Source: Macropodus opercularis
Lineage: Eukaryota > Chordata > Actinopteri > Anabantiformes > Osphronemidae
Assembly (NCBI GenBank): GCA_030770545.1
Contig: CM061106.1
Span: 13,214,501-13,278,500 of the forward strand
Reading direction: 5' to 3'
Length of the DNA: 64,000 bases
Numbering within the stretch: position 1 is the first letter of the stretch; the number at the start of each line of letters is the position of its first letter. Shown piece by piece: positions 42,278-52,700 of this stretch. The position numbers and the translations under genes were made by a program. A model generated the notes under the pieces. It worked only from the letters and a program-made list of their open reading frames with translations, did no database searches and was not told the origin of the DNA.

Positions 42278-44632
42278 TCAGGTAACAATGTCAATCGGCT
42301 TCTCACACATCCAGTTTCTGGTAGATGTGTAATATCCACGTATCCATGTCCCATCTCGATCACAGTAAACTACATAACACCAACCACCACACTCTTTAAT
42401 GTGTCCTGTCGAACTGAACCTGTGGGACAAATAAACGGTTTTAAATCCTGCATATTTAAACATCGTCTCTTGAAATGTTTTCATTTACCCTGTTTATGAA
42501 CCTTGAGCTGAAAAGCGTCATGAGAATAAAAATAACGAAAGTGACAGAAATGAAAGTGTCTCACGTCTGTGTCAGTGCTGATCCGTCCACCCAGGTCCAC
42601 TCATACCTAAATCCTGGTTGGTTCCATTCTCCCTTCAGTCCGATCCAGAACTGTTCATTCACACTCAGGCTGGTGACAAAGTCCTAAGAGACGACAGGAG
42701 ACGGTGATCGTTAATAAATTCACACAGTAAAACACAGCAACACACAGAAAAACACACAAAACACAGTAAAACACAGCAACACACTCGCCTGCTCCTCTCG
42801 GCTGCTGATCACCACCAGGTCGGATCCTCGGTTCTGACAATCTTTCCTGCTCTCAAACCAACTTTTCTTCTCAGAGCACTTTAAATAAAAACTTGACCCA
42901 AATCTCTTCCATCCTCCAGGACAAAGCTTTGCTTCTGTGAACAGTTTCAGACAGTTTCCATCGTATATTTTTACATTTGCATATTTATGGTCGTTACATT
43001 AGTTCATTATTCATCATTAGTTACTGTTCACAGTAGGAATCTCCACCTAAAACATCTCCACACTTGTTAAATGTTGATTTAAATCTTCTCACCATTGATC
43101 TGATGCTTCAGCTTCTTCACTTCATCCAGTAACTCGCTGTGGTTTTCACTCAGAGCTTTGTAACTGACCAGTAACTCGCTGTGGTTTTCACTCAGCGTTT
43201 TGTAACTGACCAGTAACTCGCTGTGGTTGTTGGACCTGCTCTGCAGCTGCTCATTCTCCAAAGTCACTAAAACATCTGCTCAGAAACAAAATGAAAAAGC
43301 AGAAACAACTCTTCATCGTTACAGGAGTGAAGCACAGTTGAGTCCAGTTCAAGCACAGCAGGGTTTGAGTGACAGCTGAGTTCACCAGAGGTCAAACCCT
43401 CTTCATGCAAACACACTGGAATCACTTCTGTCCAGATCAGAGTCGGCCAGAAGACGAGGCGTCACCTCCAGGGACTGAGAGGCTTCACCTGCTGGAGATC
43501 AGCTGTTACTGCCACTGTCTGTCCTCTGGACAAACTCACCACCAGAAACATCACATGGATCTGAGGCTGAAGTTCATGTTCTGACTCTACAGCCTTAATA
43601 AAAGCTGACTTTCAGTCTGTCTGACACATGACGTGGACTGATCACTGTTAGTTTGTTTCTGTTTTACTTTGAAAGTCCACCGTCTGAGGCAGGAAGCTAC
43701 ACTACAGATACTTTACACCCTGGACCGGCCTCAGTCACATCTGTCAGATCTGTCTTCCTCTTCTAAATAGACACAGCAGGAAAAAGCAGATGACGTGTTT
43801 GTCACAGGAAGAGTGATGTGTGAATTTCTAGATATTTATAGTTTCTCTGTTTCTGAGCAACAAACAAACTCTGGTTTGTCTTTTCTTTGTTTCTTTGTTT
43901 GTGTCTGAACTGAACCAAGTTCTGTTGCGTCAGTGTTGAGCCTTCAGAACCGTTTAGTCAGACTGGGCCACGTTCATCTGTTGCTCTGCAGCGGTTCTTA
44001 AACAACCAGAGCAGACGCTTGGTTCACACTCTCTCAGAGCCACAGAGTCGTAACGGACACGTTGTTGACTGGGTCCCAGCCTGCAGCTGTCCTGGAGTTC
44101 TGAGGTGAGCACTCAGACTTTAGGTCAGAGCTGCTCATCTGGTCTCAACTTTCACAAAGCCATCACGTTAGTTAGTCTGAGCTGTGGAACCTTACGTCGT
44201 ACTGACAGGACGATGGTCCCCACCAGCAGCAGCAGACACAGAGCTCCCAGACACACGGCTGCTCTCAGAAACGTTCTGTGGACCGGAGGACGGTTCTGAG
44301 CGTCTGGTCCTGCAGAGAGAGCAGAAGCAAACGTGGTGGTATCGCTTTCCATCAGGTCTGTAGATGCTCATAGAGGAGAGTTCAGCTTGAAAGGCTCAGT
44401 CACAGGACTCCTGCTTCCTGCTGGACTAACGGACTGGAGGCTAAACTAAGTGGTGTTTGGTGAGACTGTTCTCACCTGGCTGAGGAGGCTGTGAACGCGT
44501 CTGGTCCTCAGCGACGTCTGCAACACTCTGGTAGATTTCCACCTCAGCTTCCTTCCACTCTCCTCCATCCTCCACCTGCCTGTTGTGTCTCAGTTTCCTG
44601 CAATAATCCGGTTTGGCATAAATGTCTGACAT
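42278..44632 (-). CDS. C-type lectin-like type II receptor, copy 2
   Basis: Six minus-strand exons: 44476-44632, 44196-44309, 43093-43266, 42789-42934, 42565-42683 and 42278-42413. They total 846 bases, 281 residues, and all phases match. The tail (MSDIYAKPDY, YQSV) and lectin domain (LCPGGWKRFGSS, SWFESRKDCQNRGSDL, EQFWIGLKGEW, YEWTWVDGSA, NWMCEKP) follow copy 1. The membrane exon is unrelated to that of copy 1 (RAAVCLGALCLLLLVGTIVL). The stalk is longer because of a 14-residue repeat (NHSELLVSYKTLSE, NHSELLVSYKALSE, then NHSELLDEV). The donor after 42789 is GC instead of GT. There are three extra cysteines (LKCSEKK, KECGGWCY). Calcium-site motifs are again missing. Duplicated DNA spans about 41978-44885 and 28610-31535. 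Confidence 0.8.
43117..43235 (-). repeat. 42-bp coding tandem repeat in the lectin stalk
   Basis: Units containing AACCACAGCGAGTTACTGGT occur two and a half times. Copy 1 has one unit, so the stalk length differs by 28 residues between the duplicates. Confidence 0.85.
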
Positions 44633-44889
44633 GTTGACAGCAGCTGCTTCACTTCCTGATACTGACGATCTGCTGCAGTTACCAACAGAAGAGGATCAGC
44701 TGCTTCAGAGCAGACGGAGGAAATAGCAGAGACAAACCTGCTTCTGTTTCATCATCCAAACCTGTAACTGCTGTGGTTTTATTTACATTTCATCCAATGA
44801 CTGGATCAAACTGTCAACACGTGACTGAAACTTGAAAAAAATTCGCCCACAGACACACACTGACCCACAAACAGAGCATCAGGAAGGTT

Positions 44890-45270
44890 CATTCAGCAGG
44901 AAGTTATTCTACGTTTTATGAAGTTTAACTCGGTGGATGTTATTACTGCACTTACACAGTATGAACAGGTTAAAGTGAATCCACTCGAACCATTTGAGCC
45001 TCAGCTCACATCACTGAAGACTGATGGAGGATTAAAATGTGAGTTTTTAGTTTTTTTTAACAGAGAACCAGGCTCATCAGCGACTGGTTTCCTGGTTTAT
45101 GTCTGCGTATGAATTCATATGGTTGTTAATCTGAACTAAACCCTAATTTCAGCCTCTTCCACATCCCGATGAACCAGTTCACTGTGAAACGCTTAAAGCA
45201 GCTCAGGATGTAAAAGCATAACTCAGAGTCAGAGCGATGATGACGGAGTTGTTTCAAGTAAAGCCTGTCG
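44890..45270. other. No gene seen
   Basis: Unique sequence after the end of the lectin duplication. It has only short open frames. Confidence 0.4.
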
Positions 45271-45273
45271 CTC

Positions 45274-45430
45274 TACAACCCGGATTCCAGAAGAGTTGGG
45301 ACGCTTTTGAAATTTGAATCAAATGAAAGCGAAAACACTTTCAAATCACACAAACCAATATTTTATTCATGCTAGAACCTAGGTAACGTAACAAAAATTA
45401 AACTGGGACATCTGACACTTTCATCCAGTA
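45274..45430 (+). mobile_element. Truncated non-autonomous DNA transposon (fish TACAACCC-type)
   Basis: It begins TACAACCCGGATTCCAGAAG and continues with GAGTTGGGACGCTTTTGAAA and AATATTTTATTCATGCTAGA. I recall this as the start of a very common fish hAT-like non-autonomous element. The other terminus is missing. Confidence 0.55.
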
Positions 45431-45489
45431 AATAGGCTTATTTACACTAGCAAACAACAAAAAGTCAAAAGTCGCAAGACATTTCCAAA

Positions 45490-47691
45490 ATAAACACGCA
45501 GCCTTTGCTCAAAAATATCCAGATGGAGATGAGGGGAAAAAAGCCGTTTCAGAACTGATGCGGAAGGTTGATCTGAGCAAAAATCATTTCAAGAAGTGGA
45601 TGAAGTCTGCAAATTCAACTACATTCGCTAGTTTTGTGGCCGCTCGGGAAATAGTCGGCCACGAGAAGCCGTTCACAGACGGAGAATATATAAAAGAATC
45701 TTTCATTAAGATTTCAGACGGACTTTAAAAACAAGTGAAATTGTGCAGAAAATCAGGGAGATGCCGTCTCTGCAAAGACTGTCACAGACAGAACCATAAA
45801 AATGGCAGAAGACGTCACCAGACAGCAAATTAAAGACATCAATTCAGCTGTGGCCTACTCAATTGCCTGTGATGAGTCTGAAGACAAAGGTGATATTGAA
45901 CAAATAGCACTGTTCTGCCGGTATGTAAACTCTGCTGGGCCACAGGAAGAACTGATTGAGTTGATACCACTAAAAGGCCAAACACGGGGGGAAGACATCT
46001 GTGAGGCTGTCTTGAACTGTTTAAGAGCCAAAGAAATCAACACCACTCACCTGGTGTCAGTGGCTACTGATGGGACCAAGTATGACAGGAGCACATAAGG
46101 GTTTTGTGGCTTTACTGCAGAAGTCGTTGGACAGAAAGCTGCTGACTTTTCACTGCATCCTGCACCAAGAGGCACTGTGTGCGCAAACATTTCCTCCGGA
46201 TTGCACAGAAGTAATGAATGTTGTCATTAAAATAATGGTAAATAAAGGTTTAAATCACCGTCAGTTCCGTTCGTTACTGGGCGAGCTGGAAAGCACATAT
46301 TCTGATCTCCTGCTGCACAACAGAGTCCGGTGGCTGAAACGCTTTGCTGCGAGTCTGGAAGGAGTGAAACCTTTCCTGGCGAGCAGAGGGCTCACTTTTC
46401 CTGAGCTGGAACAGCCAGAGTCGCTGGAAAAGCTCCACTTTATGGTAGACATGACAGCGCACCTTAACACGCTGAACACAGCTCTTCAGGGGAAAGGACG
46501 CACAGCCCTGCACATGTTGGAGGAGGTTTTGGCATTCGAGCGCAAGTTGAAAGTGCTTGCTTCAGATGTACAGAAAGGTTCTCTGTCTCACTTCCCCAGT
46601 TTGAGAGAGTTCAAACAAGCTCACAACATTAATTATTTACATTATGCAATCATCACAATGCAAACATCGTTTGGGAAACGATTCTGTGAGTTCAGAGAAG
46701 AAAAAACCACATTATCCTTCCCTGTCGCTCCCCTGAGCATCGATCCATCCCTACTGAACACGACTGCATTTGCAGGTGTGAGTCAACCTGATCTTGAGAT
46801 GGAACTGGCCGACAAAGACATATGGGCATCCAAGTTTAAACGCTTACAGCAGACCTTGAAGATGTTGCCCGTCAGAGGCACAAATGGAGTGACATTGAAA
46901 ACCTCCCCAAACCGGACAAACTTGTGTTGGAAACATGGAATGCTATCCCCGACATTTATGTGACATGAGAAAATATGCGCTTGGAGTCCTGTCGATCTTT
47001 GGATCCACATATGTATGTGAGCAGGTGTTCTCCAACATCAACTATATTAAAAACAAACATCTCCCTCGCCTCACAGATGACAGCTTACGATCCTGTGTAA
47101 AGATGGAGGTGACATCATACAGCCCTGACGTACAGACGCTGAGGTTCAGAAGCAAAAATCACATTAACTAAGTATGTAATATAAGTATGTTACATATTTT
47201 AATTGTCTATTATTTTGCATATATTCATATATAATTAATATATTGTTGGTGAAATAGTCCTTTTATTAGTCAGGTTGACAGCTGACTGCTTGCGCCAGTA
47301 AAAGGATGGCGGCACACAGAAGAGGACGGCATTTTTGGTTTGCTGCCAGTGGATGATTTATGTTCGGCGTTGTTTTCATACATACAAGAAGGACTCAAAT
47401 AGACATTGAGTATTTTACTTGAAAGTAACCTTCAACCCAATGTCTTTTTTTAAAGAGTTCAAAATGTTTTTGTTGCATGAAGAAATGTAATTTCATTCTC
47501 TCTGCAGTTCATTGATTTCATAAATGCAACACATTATGGTTTGATTATGCAGAGAATAAAGGCAAAACAACCGTTACATGTAGTGTTATTTCAATTAAAA
47601 TGTCAAAAGGGTTTTGTGGCTCCCAGTGTTTTCTTTTCTGTGGGAAACGGGTCCAAATGGCTCTTTGTGTGGTGAAGGTTGACGACCCCTG
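45490..47691 (+). pseudogene. hAT transposase (GTF2IRD2-like), frameshifted
   Basis: Consecutive frames encode GKKAVSELMRKVDLSKNHFK, EIVGHEKPFTDGEYIKESFI, AVAYSIACDESEDKGDIEQI, PSMTGAHKGF, TFHCILHQEALCAQ, LLLHNRVRWLKR and, at the C-terminus, RKYALGVLSIFGSTYVCEQV and FSNINYIKNKHLPRLTDDSL. These are the RNase H-like core and hAT dimerisation block of a GTF2IRD2-type transposase. The frame shifts near 45730, 46075, 46855 and 46965, and a stop follows IPDIYVT, so the copy is dead. The N-terminal BED zinc finger is not seen. The right end has a terminal-repeat-like AAGGTTGACGACCCCTG (47675-47691). The left terminus appears truncated against the fish repeat at 45274. Confidence 0.85.
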
Positions 47692-47829
47692 AATTAACCC
47701 CTAATAAATATGACTCTAATACAAGTCAGTGATTGAATTAAATACATAAAACCTGTAATCAGTTTAAGTCAGATTTTATTAAGATATTTTATGTAAAACC
47801 TCTGAATAATACTGTTGTGGGTGTTTGTT

Positions 47830-47955
47830 TTGAGGCGCTTCCACCCTGAGCAAGCACTAGGAGACAGTGGAGAGGAAAAACTCCCTTTGAAGGAAGAAAC
47901 CTCGGGCAGAACCAGGCTCAGGGTGGGCGGTCGTCTGCCTCGACCGGTGATGCTG
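47830..47955. repeat. Teleost dispersed repeat fragment
   Basis: It contains ACCAGGCTCAGGGTGGGCGG and CTGCCTCGACCGGTGA. It is an inverted relative of 1915-2075. Confidence 0.55.
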
Positions 47956-48284
47956 AGGTTTCTCACACACCACATAAAAAGAAACTCGTCTCTGTCAGTG
48001 CTCAGTGGTTGCGTCAGTACCTGGTTTGGTCGGATCCAACACGGACGCTGGTTCATAGGAGTTGTCCCGTCTTGGTCCTCGGTGCAGTAGCCAGACAGCT
48101 TGCAGGGAATTCACCTGAGCAACTGGTCCTCATGGTGTTGCAGGGAGTTACGTTGTCACCGTTAGGTTTCCCTCCCTTTGCCACCAGAGACACTGTTGCA
48201 GTCTACACATGTGTAGTGATGAAGTCCTTCGCTGGTGCCTCCACGCTGCAGTGGAGATTCCCTCAACGTGTCTCCCACTGTGCT

Positions 48285-49288
48285 GGTCAACGCTGCCCCT
48301 AGAAGAACAAGAGTGTTACTGGTGATCATCTCAATCATGTAGATTAAGCATAACAGGAATAGAAATATTTACAAATGTCTCCACAAAGAAACGTGTTGCA
48401 GTTAAAAAGTAAATGTGTCTATAAAGACCTATTAAATAAACACAGCTTCAGCGTGAGAATCTCAGCAAGTCAGCAAAACTTTCATTCTAATATTATTCTG
48501 AGGTTTTATTAAATATATATCCGCTGCCTGTTGTTCCTGTTAATCAATTTCTGACTAAATCCACTCATAATAAACATAATAATCCCTTTGAGACAACACT
48601 AAATGCACGTTAACAAAGCTTCTGTAGGCACCTGCAATGACTTGACTTACACAGAGACACATCACTGTCTTCCACCTTCTAACGTGTTAGACTAAAACAG
48701 AATCCAACCTTTCTGTTAGTCAGATAATACTTGTGCATTTAAATAAGCTCTCGTCATCCACTCAGCTCCCATAACACAATACATGACATGCACCAAAGCT
48801 GTCTGTGCTGTTAACCACAGTTCAGACATGATGTGATTATTCTATTAGTTGTTACGTGTCCAAAGTTGTTTACAAAATTATCTGACACTTACTGGTTTAT
48901 TCCACATAAACGCGAGGCTCCATAGTTTTGCGTGTGTTACATGAATTTAAGCTGCATAAGCTATTAACAAACGTTAGCATTAGCATTAGCAACCTCTAGC
49001 CATGTTGCAAATTACATTTAAACAGCACGAACTAAGAGCCAATACATAGAAGTAAACGTGTATTTAGCATTGAGTCCTGGTCCAGTCGAAATGGAACCAG
49101 TTCAAAACAGCCCAGTCTCCAGTTTCTAGCTCCACTAAAGGACCTACCAGCCACCGTCACTGCTCTGAGTCTGAGGACAGCAGGTCACTGATGAGGCAGG
49201 ACGGAAGCTGTGACCTGTGACCTTTGGGATCAACAAGGAGTCATGGGATCACATCTATTGTGTCATCAAAACACTTGGATACGTGTAC
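48285..49288. repeat. Copy of segment A (direct)
   Basis: It matches 1037-1840 in the same orientation, with an extra block of about 200 bp near 48440-48670. The homology ends at ACTTGGATACGTGTACA, directly followed by the inverted copy of B. Confidence 0.8.
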
Positions 49289-49389
49289 AGGTAACAATTC
49301 TCTCTGGCGAGTAGTTCAAGTAGTAGTTCCTCACATTATCCAGCGAGTGGCGCTGTAGCTCTATGGCTGATAGAAGTGATCGCTAGAAA

Positions 49390-50115
49390 ACTAGCTAACT
49401 AGCTAACGGCTAATGTGGCTAGCGCTAGCTTGTGTATTAGCGTAGCTCAGAAAGGCACCAGCGCAGATCGCCCACATCTTAGTCTGGACCGGTTTTGGTG
49501 CCGGTTCATAAAGTTACATCTGGGCTCCGGAACCGAGAAGGCGGTGAAATCCGGTATTTTATGTAACTGACAGCTGAACAGAGCAAAGGACCGAGTTAGC
49601 TTCTGCTATTTGTACAGCCCGGACTAGCGTTAGCAAACATGTTGTACTGTGATATGCTAATGCTTTTAATATAATAATGTAATAATACATATATAATATT
49701 TTGCATCTTATCAGACTCGTAGTTCAAATAGCAAATCATTAGTAAAAAGGGACTTTTCCAAATGCAGTTGATTAAGTTCTGCCATTAAACAGTATAGGAG
49801 ACGTTTTCCAGGTGTGAGTCCACAAGGACATAGATTCAAAGTTCCAGGGGCTAAAGCTGGAATATGTGTATTATATATGTATTTGTTGTGTTGAACTGAG
49901 TTTCTGTGTTTGGAACAGACACCACACAGTTGTCTCCTGCTGCAGCACCGGCCTCCTCAGAGCACACGTATGTTTAATGTTCCACATGATATTGTTGTTG
50001 TTTATTATTGATGACTTCATTGCTGTAGCATTAGTAGAGTAACGTGTGTCTCTGTCTCTTCCACCTTCAGGCCTCTCTCCCCATATGAGCGGCTTGTCGT
50101 CATCGAGTGTCACAT
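49390..50115. repeat. Copy of segment B (inverted): truncated USP promoter region
   Basis: The reverse complement of 10170-10990, with GCTAGC clusters at 49390-49435 and the CATATGAGCGGCTTGTCG block at 50081-50098. It stops there, so it is an orphan 5' region without protease exons. Confidence 0.75.
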
Positions 50116-50597
50116 ACACAATAAATCTATTAACTTTCATTATAAAAAACAAATGAAATGGACTCAATGTGAGTGTTTTCTTTTAATGTGTAACATATTT
50201 ACTGATGATCACATCTAAGGCTTTTATTGTGGAGGCTACAGCTGTTTAGTGCAGATGTTCAGTAACTGTGTGTTTTAAATACACAGTTACTGTCAGATTT
50301 CTCTGGATCACTGCTTATTAACTATTACTGACACACTCAGCTGCTCCTCTATCGTCTGTCAGGCTTTGTGCTTTCATTCCAGCGGCCGTACTGATCTGGT
50401 TACGTACTGTATTATATGTTCCATCTCCATCACCAGCTGCTCTGTGAGTTTAGGCCACGTTTCATCAGTGATTCTGTGATCGACACATGTGGCCATGAAC
50501 TATTTACCTGTTCAGACAGATGCTCTTGTTTGGTTGAGCATTTAACATGACCCCAGACTTGATCAGGCCAGTAGAGTCAAGCTGCTTAACCTACACG
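50116..50597. other. No gene seen between segment B copy and right arm
   Basis: Unique sequence. It includes a foldback around 50265-50300 (CAGTAACTGTGTGTTTTAAA with ACACAGTTACTG). Confidence 0.4.
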
Positions 50598-50648
50598 TAG
50601 TTACTGTCAACATCTACATGAATGTTAAAGTCGCCCACTACAATCAAG
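50598..50648. repeat. Fold-back junction of the inverted repeat
   Basis: About 50 bases (from AGTTACTGTCAACATC to CCCACTACAATCA) match 26957-27006 in direct orientation. From 50648 onwards the sequence matches 26790 downwards in reverse complement. Confidence 0.7.
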
Positions 50649-51864
50649 TTGGCTCCATGGTCCAACTCAGATCCGCAGCCTTAAGCACAGGACCCGGAAA
50701 CTAGAAAGACAATGGCGTCCAACCAATGAGGTGAATCCTGCCCAGCATGGAAAGACAGTTTAATACTACATAAAAAGCACTTTGTGCTGCTAGAAGCTCA
50801 TATTATACATCATTAATTGAGGAAAATCAGAACAACCCCAGGTTTCTTTCAGCTCTGTAGCCAGGCTGACTAAGAGTCACAGCTGTGTTGAGCCTAGTGT
50901 CCCTTTAAAGCTCAGCAGCAATGACTTGACAATGATAAGAGGAACACGGGGGGGACTCTAAAGGTAGGTGTGAATGTCTTGGAGACAGACCAAGGACCCG
51001 TTCAGGATGCACCTCACCCTTGGCCCAATGAGCGAAAGTGTCATTTCAACATATTTAAGTCCCACTAAGTCAAGGGAATGTAAAGGGATGCTGAAAAGAT
51101 CTGTGCAGACAATCTGCCTGTAAAAATATATATTATATATATTTTATTATAATATATAAATACCCTGTGAAGCAGAATCCTTGAAGTAACAAAAGCTACA
51201 ACACTAACAGTCACGAGACAGGCACAGTAACCATAAACGCGACGACAACGATTCAGTGGGAGAGGATCTAGGGTTGCTATGACGACGATGATAAAATACA
51301 TCTCTCCTTGTGTTTATATGATGTGTGATGGAGCAGGAATCAGATTCCTGTGAAACTATATTTTTGGGTCTGAAGCTTCCTTGTATTTTAGTCTTGCCAA
51401 AAAAAGTTGAAACCATTTGTACAGAGTTCAGTAAAAGTCTTTGCTCTTATTTGTTTTCTCATTTTTTTGCTTGTCGCCAACATATCGTTACACCAGTCTT
51501 GTCATGTTAAGATGGAGTCGGGGCACAAACGGTTATTAGCGATGAATATTACAACCGTCGGCCACTGTAACCACCACGACCCTTAGATTTGTTTCTTCAG
51601 GCTCATCTGTAGAGTCCAAGCGTTAATGCAAACACTGTGGAAGATCATCCCAGGGTTAGAGTCCGTGTGCTGTGAAGAGACGTTTCTGTTTCAACCAAGA
51701 GGCGTCTGACTTTAAGCTCTGCAGACGAGCAGAGTCCAACATAGAGCAGCTCTGCTTAAAGCTCTGCTTAGTGTTTCACCTGGAGCCTGAGCTGAAGCTG
51801 CACCACAAGAAAGAAGCCACGGAAACAAGCCAGTCATGCTCTTAACTTTATTAACTATATACAT

Positions 51865-51960
51865 GGGGGGGGGGGTCATTGTCCAGGAGGGGGGCGTCAT
51901 TGTCGGGGGGGGGCTTCATTGTCCAGGAGGGGGGAGCTTCATTGTCCAGGAGGGGGGGTA
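51865..51960 (-). repeat. C-rich minisatellite, right arm (short)
   Basis: About five units of the GGACAATGAAGC type (seen as GCTTCATTGTCC on plus) with long G runs. Confidence 0.8.
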
Positions 51961-52034
51961 AAGAGGTAGGGAGCTTGATGTGGGGGGTCTATTTATAACT
52001 ATTTACAATGAGGGAGAAAGAAGGTGGGTTGCTC

Positions 52035-52700
52035 CACCTGGAGAGCTCAAAGTGAGGGAGGGGGAGGAGAAGGGGGTTGTTCCTTCTCCACCTCCCTCAC
52101 TCTCTCCCTCACATTGAAAGAGAGAGGGAGGTGGAGAGCTCAAAGTGAGGGAGGGGGAGGAGAGGGGGTTGTTCCTTCTCCACCTCCCTCTCTCTCCCTC
52201 ACAGTGTAAGAGAGAGGGAGGTGGAGAGCTCAAAGTGAGGGAGGGGGAGGAGAGGGGGTTGTTCCTTCTCCACCTCCCTCTCTCTCCCTCACAGTGTAAG
52301 AGAGAGGGAGATGGAGAGCACAAAGTGAGGGAGGGGGAGGAGAAGGGGGTTGTTCCTTCTCCACCTCCCTCTCTCTCTCCCTCACATTGAAAGAGAGAGG
52401 GAGGTGGAGAGCTCAAAGTGAGGGAGGGGGAGGAGAAGGGGGTTGTTCCTTCTCCACCTCCCTCTCTCTCTCCCTCACATTGAAAGAGAGAGGGAGATGG
52501 AGAGCACAAAGTGAGGGAGGGGGAAGAGAAGGGGGTTGTTCCTTTTCCACTTCCCTCTCTCTCTCAATGTGAGGGAGGGAGAGAGGGAGGTGGAGAGCTC
52601 AAAGTGAGGGAGGGGGAAGAGAAGGAGGTTGTTCCTTCTCCACCTCCCTCTCTCCCTCCCTTACATAGAGAGAGAGGGAGGTGGAGAGCACAAAGTGAGG
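52035..52700 (-). repeat. Hairpin-bearing 93-bp satellite, right arm
   Basis: Units marked by GGAGGTGGAGAGCTCAAAGT repeat about seven times. Several units have altered length or the variant GGAGATGGAGAGCACAAAGT, so this copy has diverged by unit turnover from 24535-25135. Confidence 0.8.

Noticed and set aside
45802..46963. Domesticated transposase gene
   Set aside because: Several frameshifts and a stop interrupt the hAT frame, and there are no introns or promoter signals. A dead element is simpler.
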